From Pseudomonas fontis (GTDB lineage: Bacteria; Pseudomonadota; Gammaproteobacteria; Pseudomonadales; Pseudomonadaceae), in assembly GCF_028656955.1 (NCBI RefSeq), contig NZ_JAMDGY010000024.1:1-64000 (forward strand): 64,000 nt of DNA, in the 5' to 3' direction. How positions within the stretch are numbered: the stretch's first letter is position 1; each line of letters starts with the position of its first letter. The notes below the pieces were generated by a model. The model was not told the DNA's origin. It did no database searches and saw only the letters and a list, made by a program, of their open reading frames with translations. Of the stretch, positions 17,190 through 26,380 are shown one piece after another. The position numbers were made by a program, and so were the translations under genes.

Positions 17190-17200
17190 GGTAGCAGGCA

Positions 17201-18862
17201 TTACATATTTGGATAGTTGGGGCCGCCTGCGCCTTCCGGGGCGACCCAGGTGATGTTTTGCGCCGGGTCCTTGATGTCGCACGTCTTGCAGTGCACGCAG
17301 TTCTGCGCGTTGATCTGAAACAGCCTGCTGGCATCTTCACGCGTGACGATTTCATAGACCCCAGCCGGGCAGTAACGCTGTGCCGGCTCATCGTACAGCG
17401 GCAGGTTCTGGCTGATCGGTAGCTCGGGGTCGGTCAATTGCAAATGGCAGGGTTGGTCCTCGGCATGGTTGGTGTTGGAGAGGAACACCGAGCTCAATTT
17501 GTCGAAGCTGAGTTTGCCATCGGGCCTCGGGTAGTCGATCTTGCGGCTGAGCGCGGCAGGCTTCATGCGGGCATGGTCGGGCACGCGGTCGTGCAGGGTG
17601 AAGGGCAGTTTTCCGGAAAAGATGTTCTGGTCGACAAAGTTGAAGGCGGGGCCGAACAGGGCACCGAACTTGTGCATCGCCGGGCCGAAGTTACGGTCGC
17701 GGTAGAGTTCGTCATACAGCCAGCTCTGCTTGAAAAGCTCGACATAGGCGTCCAGTTCATCACCGCCCTGGCGGCCTTCGGCCAGGGCCAGGATGACCGC
17801 CTCGGCAGCCAGCATGCCGGACTTCATCGCGGTGTGGTTGCCCTTGATCTTGGAAAAGCTCAGGGTGCCCAACTCACAGCCGATCAGGGCGCCACCGGGG
17901 AAGGTCATTTTCGGTAGCGAGTTCAAGCCGCCTTTGCACAGGGCTCGGGCACCATAGGCCAAGCGTGTTCCACCCTCTAGGTACTGGCTGATTTTCGGGT
18001 GGTGCTTGACGCGCTGGAACTCATCGAAGGGAGAAAGGTACGGGTTGGCGTAGGAGAGGTCGACGATCATGCCCACCACGACCTGGTTGTCCTCCAGGTG
18101 ATAGAGGAAGCATCCGCCGGTGTTCTGGTTGCCGAGCACATCCAGTGGCCAACCACCGGTATGAATCACCAGGCCGGGCTGGTGGCGGTGCGGTTCGACT
18201 TCCCAGAGTTCCTTGATGCCAATACCGTAGTGCTGGACGTCGGACGCGGCGTCGAGCTGGTAGCGACTGATCAATTGCTTGCCAATGTGGCCACGGCAGC
18301 CTTCGGCAAACAACGTGTACTTGGCGCGCAACTCGATGCCTGGTGTGTAGGCATCCTTTGGCACGCCCTGGTGATCCACGCCCAGGTCACCGGTGAGCAC
18401 ACCGTACACCGCACCCTGGTCGTTGATCAGCGCATGCTGTGCGGCGAAGCCCGGGTAGATCTCGACCCCGAGGGCTTCTGCCTGCTGGGCTAGCCAGCGG
18501 CACACGTTGCCCATTGAAACGATGTAGTTGCCGTCATTGTGCATGGAGCTTGGCACAAACAGGCCGGGGACTTTTACCGCAGCGCCCGGGCTGGTCAGCA
18601 TGTAGATGTCGTCACGGGTCACGGCAGTGTGCAGGGGGGCGCCCAGCTCGCGCCAATTGGGGAACAGCTCAGCCAGTGCGCGGGTTTCCAGCACGGCCCC
18701 GGAAAGAATGTGCGCACCTACCTCGGAACCTTTCTCGACCACGCAGACGCTGACGTCCTGTCCCGTCTCGGCGGCCTGCTGCTTCAGCCGGCATGCCGCT
18801 GACAAACCCGCAGGGCCTGCTCCGACAATGACGACATCAAACTCCATATATTCTCGTTCCAT
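17201..18862 (-). CDS. Electron transfer flavoprotein-ubiquinone oxidoreductase
   Basis: ETF-QO of 553 residues: membrane-attached FAD/4Fe-4S enzyme passing electrons from ETF to ubiquinone. The N-terminal dinucleotide motif VVIVGAGPAGLSAACRL, the CELGTLSFSKIKGNHTAMKS segment and the C-terminal cluster-binding NCVHCKTCDIKDP with an earlier Cys in QRYCPAG are all present. The ATG at 18862 has AGAGGA upstream. No etfA or etfB gene adjoins it, whereas pseudomonads usually keep an ETF-QO gene beside etfBA, so this may be a second copy. A perfect TTGACA reads leftwards at 18998-18993, but the matching -10 is weak. Its relation to the converging operon is unproven. Confidence 0.9.
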   Translation of the reverse strand: MEREYMEFDVVIVGAGPAGLSAACRLKQQAAETGQDVSVCVVEKGSEVGAHILSGAVLETRALAELFPNWRELGAPLHTAVTRDDIYMLTSPGAAVKVPGLFVPSSMHNDGNYIVSMGNVCRWLAQQAEALGVEIYPGFAAQHALINDQGAVYGVLTGDLGVDHQGVPKDAYTPGIELRAKYTLFAEGCRGHIGKQLISRYQLDAASDVQHYGIGIKELWEVEPHRHQPGLVIHTGGWPLDVLGNQNTGGCFLYHLEDNQVVVGMIVDLSYANPYLSPFDEFQRVKHHPKISQYLEGGTRLAYGARALCKGGLNSLPKMTFPGGALIGCELGTLSFSKIKGNHTAMKSGMLAAEAVILALAEGRQGGDELDAYVELFKQSWLYDELYRDRNFGPAMHKFGALFGPAFNFVDQNIFSGKLPFTLHDRVPDHARMKPAALSRKIDYPRPDGKLSFDKLSSVFLSNTNHAEDQPCHLQLTDPELPISQNLPLYDEPAQRYCPAGVYEIVTREDASRLFQINAQNCVHCKTCDIKDPAQNITWVAPEGAGGPNYPNM

Positions 18863-19056
18863 CGAGAGTCCTCTTGTATCCGGCTAATGTTTTTATGGGT
18901 ATGGACATCGGGAGGTAGTGGGTTGAACCGCGATGCATTGCGCAACCCCGCCCGATAACAGAGACGTGTAGCGACTTCCTGGCCAATGGCTCTGTCAACG
19001 GCCACTTTGCGGGATTGGGATCCATATGGGAAGCCGTCAGGCGAGAGTGTAGAACC

Positions 19057-20553
19057 CTAGCAGAGGGTGCTGGGCCGGTATTGCAGGGCTTCCGCCAGGT
19101 GCTGGCGGCCGATGCCCTGGGACTGTTCAAGGTCGGCCAGGGTTCGCGCCACCTTGAGCAGGCGGTGGGCGGCGCGCAATGACAGCGTCAGTCGCTCGCA
19201 GGCGGCTTCCAGCCAGTGCGCATCGGCTGTGGACAAGTGGCAATGCGTGCGTAAACCGGGCAGGTCGAGAAAGGCATTGGCACACCCCTGGCGCTGTTGC
19301 TGGATGTCGCGTGCGGCGGCCACCTGTGCGGCGATCGTGGCGCTGCTTTCGCCGTGGTTGCTGTCAGTCGACAACGCGGTGGCTTCACGGGCGACCGTGA
19401 GGTGCAGGTCGATGCGGTCCAGCAGCGGCCCGGAGAGTTTGTTGCGATAACGCTGGATCTGCTCCGGGCTGCAACGGCAGCGGCCGGTTGGGTCGCCGAG
19501 ATAGCCACAGGGGCAGGGGTTCATCGCCGCCACCAACTGGAAGCGCGCCGGAAAGCGGATCTTGTCCTTGGCCCGGGCGATGACGATCTCGCCCGACTCC
19601 AGCGGCTCGCGCAGCACCTCCAGCACCCGGCGCTCAAACTCGGGCAGTTCGTCGAGGAACAACACCCCGTGATGGGCCAGGGTAATCTCGCCGGGCTGCG
19701 GGCGACTGCCACCACCAACCAAGGCGGCGCCCGACGCCGAGTGGTGCGGGTGACGAAACGGTCGCTGTGGCCAACTGTTCAACGGCACCGGGCTGGCGAC
19801 CGATTGAATGGCCGCCACCTCCAGGGCCTCGCGCTCATCCAGTGGTGGCAGCAGGCCGGGCAATCGGCTGGCCAGCAGGGTCTTGCCGGTGCCCGGCGGG
19901 CCACTGAACAGCAGGTTGTGCGCACCGGCTGCGGCGACCAGCAGGGCCCGCTTGGCGGCGAGCTGGCCCTGAACTTCGCTGAGGTCCGGGTAGGGGTGAC
20001 TTTGCAGCAGCAGCCCGTTGGCCTTGTAGGGACTGAGTGGTTGCTGGCCATTCAGGTGGCCGACCAGCTCCAGCAGGTGTTCGACGGCATAGACGATCAG
20101 GCCGGAGGCGAGGCAGGCCTCCTCGGCGTTTTCCCTGGGCACTACCAATGCCCGGCCGGCTTCGCGTGCGGCCAGGGCGGCGGGTAGCACGCCTTGCACC
20201 GGGCGCAAGGCACCGGACAGGGCCAACTCGCCCAGGCACTCCATGTCCTGCAGGGACGCGGGCGACATCTGCCCGTTGGCCGCGAGAATGCCCAAGGCAA
20301 TCGCCAGGTCGAAACGGCCGCCATCCTTGGGCAGGTCGGCAGGTGCCAGGTTGAGGGTGATGCGCCGGGCCGGGAACTCCAGGCCGGAGTTGAGGATCGC
20401 GCTGCGTACCCGGTCTTTGCTTTCCTTGACCGCGGCTTCAGGCAGGCCGACCAGGGTCAGCGCAGGCAGGCCGTTGGCCAAATGGGCTTCAACGATGACC
20501 GGCGGGGCCAGCACGCCCACCTGGGCGCGGCTGTGGACAAGGGCGAGGGACAT
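19057..20553 (-). CDS. comM: YifB/ComM Mg-chelatase-like AAA+ ATPase
   Basis: A 498-residue protein with an N-terminal Lon-protease-like domain (about 1-180), the AAA+ core with Walker A FSGPPGTGKTLLASRL and Walker B GVLFLDELPEF, and the C-terminal Mg-chelatase domain. ComM is a hexameric helicase that drives branch migration during natural transformation. A four-cysteine-like cluster NPCPCGYLGDPTGRCRC is seen in the middle, typical of the family. The ATG at 20553 follows GGAG at good spacing and gives MSLALVHSRAQVG; in-frame upstream codons to 20643 are unlikely. Confidence 0.93.
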   Translation of the reverse strand: MSLALVHSRAQVGVLAPPVIVEAHLANGLPALTLVGLPEAAVKESKDRVRSAILNSGLEFPARRITLNLAPADLPKDGGRFDLAIALGILAANGQMSPASLQDMECLGELALSGALRPVQGVLPAALAAREAGRALVVPRENAEEACLASGLIVYAVEHLLELVGHLNGQQPLSPYKANGLLLQSHPYPDLSEVQGQLAAKRALLVAAAGAHNLLFSGPPGTGKTLLASRLPGLLPPLDEREALEVAAIQSVASPVPLNSWPQRPFRHPHHSASGAALVGGGSRPQPGEITLAHHGVLFLDELPEFERRVLEVLREPLESGEIVIARAKDKIRFPARFQLVAAMNPCPCGYLGDPTGRCRCSPEQIQRYRNKLSGPLLDRIDLHLTVAREATALSTDSNHGESSATIAAQVAAARDIQQQRQGCANAFLDLPGLRTHCHLSTADAHWLEAACERLTLSLRAAHRLLKVARTLADLEQSQGIGRQHLAEALQYRPSTLC

Positions 20554-20681
20554 GAACGCTCCATGATCGATGCGGGGCCGCGTCCTGCGGCTTTGCAAGG
20601 ATAGTGGGGCGTGGGGAGGATACCCGCGCAAGAGTGAGTCCAACTATTGCCAGGTGCCGGAAGCACCTTTGCGTGTTGGCC

Positions 20682-20945
20682 TTACTCGGCCACTGGCGGA
20701 TTCAACCGCGCTTCCATCTCTTCAACTTTCGCCTCCAGCGCTTCGAGCCGTGCGCGGGTGCGGGCCAGCACGACCATCTGGCTGTCGAACTCTTCCCGGC
20801 TGACCAGCTCCAGCTTGCTGAAACCACTTTGCAGCAGGGCCTTGAACTGGCTTTCCAGTTCGTTGCGCGGCTGCGCCGTGTCGCTGCTGAACAGGCGCGA
20901 GGCCTGGTCGCTCAGGGCATCAAGAAAAGCTTTGGGCGCGAGCAT
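20682..20945 (-). CDS. ubiK: BMFP-domain ubiquinone biosynthesis accessory factor
   Basis: An 87-residue YqiC/UbiK protein. Such proteins form trimeric coiled coils and assist aerobic ubiquinone synthesis by binding UbiJ and lipid. The heptad-rich C-terminal half (LARTRARLEALEAKVEEMEA) is the expected coiled coil; the N-terminal amphipathic segment MLAPKAFLDALSDQASRLF fits membrane contact. Divergent from glnK across the sigma-54 control region and upstream of comM, the usual Pseudomonas arrangement. Confidence 0.88.
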   Translation of the reverse strand: MLAPKAFLDALSDQASRLFSSDTAQPRNELESQFKALLQSGFSKLELVSREEFDSQMVVLARTRARLEALEAKVEEMEARLNPPVAE

Positions 20946-21011
20946 GAGTGTCCATCCGGTAACTGCAAATGAGGCCGGCAGTGTACCACGCAGCTTTTAC
21001 CGGCTTTTACT

Positions 21012-21059
21012 GCACGCTTTTCGCGCATGCGCCCGAATGCTCGCGCACCGTTGTTGTGC
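21012..21059 (+). promoter_or_regulatory. Pair of NtrC-like enhancer sites
   Basis: GCAC-N7-GTGC lies at 21045-21059 and a one-mismatch relative GCAC-N7-GCGC at 21012-21026. Their centres are 33 bases (three helical turns) apart and lie about 110 and 140 bases upstream of the start predicted from the sigma-54 promoter at 21135-21150. This is the enhancer geometry known for the enterobacterial glnA promoter. Confidence 0.7.
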
Positions 21060-21134
21060 AGGCCTTGCCTGCTGGCGACTGGCCAAGATCGGGCAAGCAG
21101 CGCAAGTCGTTGTAAATCCTGTGTTTGTCAGAGA

Positions 21135-21150
21135 TGGCAAGGTTTCTGCT
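21135..21150 (+). promoter_or_regulatory. Sigma-54 promoter of glnK-amtB
   Basis: TGGCAAGGTTTCTGCT matches the TGGCACG-N4-TTGCW consensus at 14 of the informative positions but two, with the diagnostic GG (21136-21137) and GC (21148-21149) exactly ten bases apart. It lies 200 bases before glnK, which is NtrC-controlled in pseudomonads under nitrogen limitation. Confidence 0.72.
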
Positions 21151-21216
21151 AAGACCAGAGTGACCCATGCACTGATGCAGTCACCGTGACGAAGCAGTGT
21201 GCAGGCACAGCGATGA

Positions 21217-21693
<477 letters not shown>

Positions 21694-21733
21694 AACAAGC
21701 CGCCCCAAACCCAACGCCCCAGGAGATAACAAC

Positions 21734-23065
21734 ATGACTCTGCGTCAGTTCGCAGGGCTAGGAGCCCTTTTGTCCCTCGTAATGCCCGGCCTCGCCATGG
21801 CAGAGGAGGCAGCCCCCGTGCTCAACTCCGGCGACACCGCCTGGATGTTGACCGCCACAGCCCTCGTGCTGTTCATGACCATCCCCGGTCTTGCGCTGTT
21901 CTACGGCGGCATGGTGCGGTCCAAGAACATACTCTCGGTAATGATGCAGTGCTTCGCGATCACCGGTCTGATCAGCGTGTTGTGGGTGATCTACGGCTAC
22001 AGCATGGCGTTCGATACCACCGGTATGGAGCAGGGCGTCGTCAATCTCAATTCCTTCGTCGGCGGCTTCTCCAAGGCCTTCCTCGCCGGTGTCACGCCTG
22101 CCAGCCTGACGTCGCCGACCGCGTTGTTCCCTGAGGCGGTGTTCATCACCTTCCAGATGACCTTCGCCATCATCACCCCTGCGTTGATCGTCGGTGCCTT
22201 CGCCGAGCGGATGAAGTTCTCCGCCATGCTGATCTTCATGGGCGTGTGGTTCACCCTGGTCTACGCGCCCATCGCCCACATGGTCTGGGCCGGCAACGGC
22301 GGCCTGATGTGGGACTGGGGCGTGCTGGACTTTGCTGGCGGCACCGTGGTGCACATCAACGCCGGTGTTGCAGGCCTGGTGGCGTGCCTGGTGCTGGGCA
22401 AGCGCAAAGGTTTCCCGACCACCCCGATGGCCCCGCACAACCTCGGTTACACCCTGATGGGCGCAGCCATGCTGTGGATCGGCTGGTTCGGCTTCAATGC
22501 CGGCTCCGCCGCTGCCGCCAACGGCACTGCCGGCATGGCCATGCTGGTCACCCAGATCGCCACTGCAGCGGCGGCGCTGGGCTGGATGTTCGCCGAATGG
22601 CTGACCCACGGTAAGCCAAGCGCCCTGGGCATCGCCTCGGGTGTGGTCGCCGGCCTGGTGGCCATTACCCCGGCAGCCGGCACAGTCGGCCCGATGGGCG
22701 CCCTGGTGATCGGCCTGGTGGCCGGTGTGATCTGCTACTTCTGCGCCACCAGCCTGAAACGCAAGCTGGGCTACGACGACTCGCTGGACGCCTTCGGCGT
22801 GCATGGTATCGGCGGTATCGTCGGGGCAATTCTCACTGGTGTGTTCGCAGCCCCTGCACTGGGCGGCTTCGGCACCGTGACCGACATCGGCGCCCAGGTC
22901 TGGATTCAGGCCAAGGGTGTGGGCTTCACCGTGATCTACACCGCGATCGTCACCTTCGTGATTCTCAAGGTGCTGGACCTGGTGATGGGCCTGCGGGTGA
23001 ACGAAGAAGAAGAGTCGGTGGGGCTGGACCTTGCGCAACACAACGAGCGCGGCTACAACCTGTAG
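21734..23065 (+). CDS. amtB: Ammonium transporter
   Basis: A 443-residue Amt/MEP/Rh-family transporter. A cleavable-type signal (MTLRQFAGLGALLSLVMPGLAMA) precedes eleven membrane segments. Family signatures include ALFYGGMVRSKNILSVMMQ and DFAGGTVVHINAGVAGLVA (pore His), with the second pore His in GVHGIGGIVGA. It forms a trimeric inner-membrane channel for NH4+/NH3, gated by GlnK. AGGAGA stands before the ATG. Followed by a strong terminator. Confidence 0.96.
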   Translation: MTLRQFAGLGALLSLVMPGLAMAEEAAPVLNSGDTAWMLTATALVLFMTIPGLALFYGGMVRSKNILSVMMQCFAITGLISVLWVIYGYSMAFDTTGMEQGVVNLNSFVGGFSKAFLAGVTPASLTSPTALFPEAVFITFQMTFAIITPALIVGAFAERMKFSAMLIFMGVWFTLVYAPIAHMVWAGNGGLMWDWGVLDFAGGTVVHINAGVAGLVACLVLGKRKGFPTTPMAPHNLGYTLMGAAMLWIGWFGFNAGSAAAANGTAGMAMLVTQIATAAAALGWMFAEWLTHGKPSALGIASGVVAGLVAITPAAGTVGPMGALVIGLVAGVICYFCATSLKRKLGYDDSLDAFGVHGIGGIVGAILTGVFAAPALGGFGTVTDIGAQVWIQAKGVGFTVIYTAIVTFVILKVLDLVMGLRVNEEEESVGLDLAQHNERGYNL

Positions 23066-23082
23066 CGACCTCGAAAAAAACG

Positions 23083-23107
23083 TGCCCGGTTCGCCGGGCA
23101 TTTTTTT
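23083..23107 (+). terminator. Rho-independent terminator of glnK-amtB
   Basis: TGCCCGG-TTCG-CCGGGCA (23083-23100), with a stable UUCG loop, followed by seven T. Ends 42 bases after the amtB stop. Confidence 0.95.
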
Positions 23108-23529
23108 GCCTGGGTTTTACCGAATGGGCGCAGCGCAAACGGTTTACCAGCGTTGTTTTTCGCTCGTGCGTGCAGGCTATGCGATGTAGGTCTAAAACTT
23201 ACAGGCTACAGGGATATTTAGGCACTTTGCTTTTTCACAGAGCACGCTAGAATGCGCGCCGTGGGGTTCGGATCCGGTGTCCGCGCACTTCACCACCCTT
23301 TGCTAGGCTTGTCGTTGCACAGGCCTTCCCGGCAGGGTGAGCCGGTTTGGTTCTGCTGGCAGCTCTTTATTCGTCAGCCCTCATGAGGGGCTGCACGGCG
23401 CTTGCCAGATCCTCGGCGGGCGCTGCCGGTTCCGGGTAACCCGGAGCCTTTAATTTTCCTGGCGGCTTTAGGTTTCTGTGGCTGCTGGTCTATAACTAAT
23501 GTGCTTTTCGCAAGTCATGAGGTAGAAAC
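23108..23529 (+). ncRNA. Structured leader or small RNA before sutA
   Basis: This 422-base gap has no plausible gene. A promoter-like TTGCTT (23227) and TAGAAT (23248-23253) would start RNA near 23260. The following 200 bases are rich in inverted repeats: GTGG/CCAC between about 23261 and 23297, CAGCCCTCATGAGGGGCTG at about 23375-23393 and TCCGGGT-A-ACCCGGA at 23431-23445, the last followed by TTTAATTTT. So a small RNA of about 200 bases ending near 23459 is possible, or a long 5' leader of sutA with an internal attenuator. A second -10-like TATAAC (23491-23496) close to sutA could give it its own promoter. Confidence 0.4.
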
Positions 23530-23859
23530 ATGAGCGACGACGATCTGGAAACTGATGACCTCGAAGTTGGCGATGACGACGAGGGTGATGAAGGCCTCGA
23601 AGCAGCTGCTGCTGATGATGGAGCTGACGACAGTGGCGACGACAGCCCGGTAGCGCCTACTGCCAAAGGCAAGGCCAAAGCTGCGGTCTCGGTAGATGAA
23701 TTGCCGAGCGTGGAAGCCAAGAACAAAGAGCGTGATGCGCTCGCCAAGGCCATGGAAGAGTTCCTGTCCCGTGGCGGTAAAGTGCAGGAAGTCGAGGCCA
23801 ATGTGGTCGCCGACCCGCCCAAGAAGCCGGACAACAAGTACGGTAGCCGCCCTATCTGA
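23530..23859 (+). CDS. sutA: RNA-polymerase-binding regulator of slow growth SutA
   Basis: A 109-residue, very acidic protein. Residues 1-40 are almost all Asp/Glu/Gly/Ala, the middle (about 50-85) contains the predicted helix ELPSVEAKNKERDALAKAME, and the tail PPKKPDNKYGSRPI is basic. SutA of P. aeruginosa binds RNA polymerase and raises rRNA transcription during slow growth; its gene follows amtB there too. The recognition is from the composition, length and position. GAGGTAGAAAC precedes the ATG. Confidence 0.85.
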   Translation: MSDDDLETDDLEVGDDDEGDEGLEAAAADDGADDSGDDSPVAPTAKGKAKAAVSVDELPSVEAKNKERDALAKAMEEFLSRGGKVQEVEANVVADPPKKPDNKYGSRPI

Positions 23860-23872
23860 GTGGCGCCGTCAA

Positions 23873-23904
23873 CAAAAAAGCCCGCCGTCGCTGCGGGCTT
23901 TTTT
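23873..23904 (+). terminator. Rho-independent terminator of sutA
   Basis: AGCCCGC-CGTCGCT-GCGGGCT (23879-23899) flanked by an A-run and followed by six T. Confidence 0.93.
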
Positions 23905-23927
23905 GTGCCTGTGGGATGGTATGGGGG

Positions 23928-24022
23928 TGTAGCCGCTGCCGTCAGGCTGCGCTCGCCTGCACCGCAGGCGCGGCTTTTGGGCGCCCTACGGGCTCCAGCG
24001 CAGCCTGGCGGCAGCGGCTACA
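23928..24022 (-). repeat. REPIN-like cloverleaf repeat, copy B
   Basis: Reverse-oriented copy of the element at 3-98, with the same outer arms TGTAGCCGCTGCCGTCAGGC / CGGCAGCGGCTACA and inner GCCTGC-ACC-GCAGGC hairpin. It lies between the convergent sutA and HAD-hydrolase genes. Confidence 0.85.
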
Positions 24023-24047
24023 CCGACAGGCAAGACCGTTGCGTGCG

Positions 24048-24743
24048 TCAGCGCCAGCGCGCCAGCACCTCAGGCAGTTGCGACAGCCGCTGAATCTCTG
24101 CATCCGGCGCGCACTCACCCAGCCATGACTTGCCCTGCGGGTTGAACCAGATCGCCTTCAGGCCGGCCTGCTGGGCCCCGGCGATATCGTCGCCAGGGTG
24201 GTCGCCCACATGCACTGCCGCTCCGGCCTCGACCTGGCCTTGGCGCAATGCCTCAAGGAACGGCGCCGGGTCGGGTTTGCCAACCCCCAGGTCTTCCGCG
24301 CTCAGGGCAAACTTGAAGTAGTCGGCCAGCCCTAGCCGGCGCACATCGGCATTGCCGTTGGTGACCACGCCCAGGGTGTAGTGGTGGCGCAGAATCTCCA
24401 GCACCGGCTGCACCTCGGGGAAGATGTCGATCTGGTGCCGTGCGTGCAGGAACACCTCAAAGCCTTCGTTGGCCAACTCGCGGGCATGTGCCTCGCTGTA
24501 GCCGACATCCGCCAGGGCATGGAACAGCACGCGCCGGCGCAACGCGCTGATGCGGTGCTTGAGCCCCGGCTCGGCCTGCACCAGGCGTTCACGAATGCTG
24601 TAGAGGTGCTCGACCGGCACCGCGCCCAGGCTTGGCGCATTGGCCGCCAGCCAGTCGCGCAGGACGGCTTCGGCACTGACGATGACCGGCGCGGTGTCCC
24701 ACAGGGTGTCGTCAAGGTCGAAGGTGATCAGCTGGATGCTCAT
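24048..24743 (-). CDS. HAD-superfamily phosphatase, YigB type
   Basis: A 231-residue haloacid-dehalogenase-type hydrolase. Motif I is [10 protein letters not shown] (nucleophile Asp9 and acid Asp11), motif [12 protein letters not shown], motif III near GKPDPAPF and motif [15 protein letters not shown]; the helical cap follows motif I. It sits last in the lptM-lysA-dapF-DUF484-xerC run and overlaps xerC by four bases (ATGA), the same place as yigB next to xerC in enterobacteria. YigB-type enzymes act on FMN and related phosphates; the exact substrate here is not shown. Confidence 0.85.
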   Translation of the reverse strand: MSIQLITFDLDDTLWDTAPVIVSAEAVLRDWLAANAPSLGAVPVEHLYSIRERLVQAEPGLKHRISALRRRVLFHALADVGYSEAHARELANEGFEVFLHARHQIDIFPEVQPVLEILRHHYTLGVVTNGNADVRRLGLADYFKFALSAEDLGVGKPDPAPFLEALRQGQVEAGAAVHVGDHPGDDIAGAQQAGLKAIWFNPQGKSWLGECAPDAEIQRLSQLPEVLARWR

Positions 24744-25639
24744 GAGTCGCTGCCTTTACTGCGTTTGGCCCGTGGGTGCGCGCTGTCGTAGACGGCCGCG
24801 AGGTGCTGGAAGTCAAGGTGAGTGTAGATCTGCGTGGTGGCGATGTCGGCATGGCCGAGCATTTCCTGTACCGCGCGCAAGTCCTGGGACGACTCCAGCA
24901 GATGGCTGGCGAAGGAGTGCCGGAGCATGTGCGGGTGCAGGTTCTGCCCCAGCTCACGCACCCCGGCCGCCTGGACCCGCAGCTGGATCGCCCGTGGGCC
25001 GAGGCGCCGGCCCTGCTTGCTGACGAATACGGCGTTGTCTTGCGGGGCGCTGATGCCGCGCATGGCCAGCCACTGCTCGAGTGCTTCGCGGGCCTTGCGG
25101 CCCACCGGCAGCACGCGGGTCTTGCTGCCTTTGCCGTGCACCTGGATCAGCCCGGCGGGCAGGTCGAGCTGGTCAAGGTTCAGGCTGGTCAGCTCTGATA
25201 GGCGCAGCCCCGAGCTGTAGAACAGCTCCAGCATGGCCTGGTCGCGGCGGGCGATGAAGTCGTTGTCCACCGCGCCATCGAGCAGTTGCAGGGCGCGGTC
25301 GGTGTCGAGGGTCTTGGGCAGCCGACGCTCGCCCTTGGGCGCCGACAGGCCGTTGGCCGGGTCGTGGCTGCACAGGCCTTCGCGGTTGAGGTAGCGATAG
25401 AGCCCGCGCACCGCCGAGAGCATCCGTGCCAGGCTACGCGAAGACTGCCCGGCGTGGTGCTGGCGGGCAACGAACTGGCGCAACTGCTGGATTTGCAGGG
25501 CGCTCCAGCTGTCGATGCCGTTCTTGGCGCAATACACCAGGACGTTGTCGAGGTCGCGGCGGTAGGCCAGCAGGGTGTGCTCGGACACCTGGCGCTCATT
25601 GCGCAGGTGCGCGCAGTAGGCCAGCAGCTGGCCTTCCAT
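24740..25639 (-). CDS. xerC: Site-specific tyrosine recombinase
   Basis: A 299-residue tyrosine recombinase that, with XerD, resolves chromosome dimers at dif. N-terminal SAM-like core-binding domain (about 1-90), then the catalytic domain with Arg in [12 protein letters not shown], Lys in [27 protein letters not shown] and the nucleophile Tyr in [10 protein letters not shown]. The ATG at 25639 overlaps the stop of the DUF484 gene by one base (TGATG), which argues for translational coupling and for this start over a TTG one codon earlier. No dif site was found in the window. Confidence 0.94.
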   Translation of the reverse strand: MEGQLLAYCAHLRNERQVSEHTLLAYRRDLDNVLVYCAKNGIDSWSALQIQQLRQFVARQHHAGQSSRSLARMLSAVRGLYRYLNREGLCSHDPANGLSAPKGERRLPKTLDTDRALQLLDGAVDNDFIARRDQAMLELFYSSGLRLSELTSLNLDQLDLPAGLIQVHGKGSKTRVLPVGRKAREALEQWLAMRGISAPQDNAVFVSKQGRRLGPRAIQLRVQAAGVRELGQNLHPHMLRHSFASHLLESSQDLRAVQEMLGHADIATTQIYTHLDFQHLAAVYDSAHPRAKRSKGSDS

Positions 25640-26367
25640 CAACGTACCGGGCGCAGGGTGGTGAAGCGCGGGATCACCCGGCCAAGCACTTCGGCGATGT
25701 AGCTGAGGAACAGGGTGCCGACCGAACTCTTGTAGTGCTGCGGGTCACGGCTGCCGATGGCCAGCACGCCATGCAGGCCCAGGTAGTCCAGCGGCGCGAC
25801 GGCGCTGGAGGCGACTTCCTTGCGCTGCTCTTCACCAAACAGGAACGCCAGCTCGTGCTCGCGCAGGCTGCCACTGACGGTCTTGCCGCCGCCGAGCAGG
25901 GCGCCGATGGTTTGTTGCGCCTCGGCGGTGTTCACCCAGCGGCCCACCGGGGTGGCGTTTTCGCTGAACAGGATGAGGCTGACGAAAGGCACCTGGAACT
26001 CCTGGCGCAGGCTGTCTTCCACGGCCATGACCACGGCCTCGAGGCTGTCGGCATCGAGCAGGTCGAGGATCAGGCGTCGGGTTTTTTCGAACAACCGGTC
26101 GTTGTCGCGGGCAACGTCCATCAGGTGCGAGAGGCGATGGCGCATCTCGATGTTGCGCTCGCGCAGCAGCTTGAGCTGGCGCTCCACCAGCGACACGCTG
26201 TCGCCGCGCTGGTGGGGAATGTGCATCTCGAGGAGCAGTTCATCGTGCTCGCTGAAGAAGCGTGGGTGGGCACGCAGGTAAGCGGCCACGGCCTCAGCCC
26301 CGAGGGCGGGCGTCGAGCCCTCCACGTCGCTGGGCTGTTCGGCTGGCGCCTGGGGCTGATCGGTCAT
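25639..26367 (-). CDS. DUF484 family protein
   Basis: A 242-residue cytosolic protein of the DUF484/YigA family, always found between dapF and xerC in gammaproteobacteria. The N-terminal part ([20 protein letters not shown], about 28-48) is the most conserved stretch, then a long helix (about 65-100) and a GAF-like C-terminal domain. Function is not established. Spacing to dapF is 13 bases, overlap with xerC one base. Confidence 0.85.
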   Translation of the reverse strand: MTDQPQAPAEQPSDVEGSTPALGAEAVAAYLRAHPRFFSEHDELLLEMHIPHQRGDSVSLVERQLKLLRERNIEMRHRLSHLMDVARDNDRLFEKTRRLILDLLDADSLEAVVMAVEDSLRQEFQVPFVSLILFSENATPVGRWVNTAEAQQTIGALLGGGKTVSGSLREHELAFLFGEEQRKEVASSAVAPLDYLGLHGVLAIGSRDPQHYKSSVGTLFLSYIAEVLGRVIPRFTTLRPVR

Positions 26368-26380
26368 GGCTGATACTCAC

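Noticed and set aside
23108..23529. 6S RNA considered for the spacer before sutA
   Set aside because: Known Pseudomonas 6S genes have another neighbourhood (near zapA), and the typical long imperfect duplex with a central bubble was not seen.
24740..25639. xerC considered as integrase of a mobile island
   Set aside because: Length, sequence and position between DUF484 and HAD genes are those of the housekeeping XerC; no att repeats nearby.
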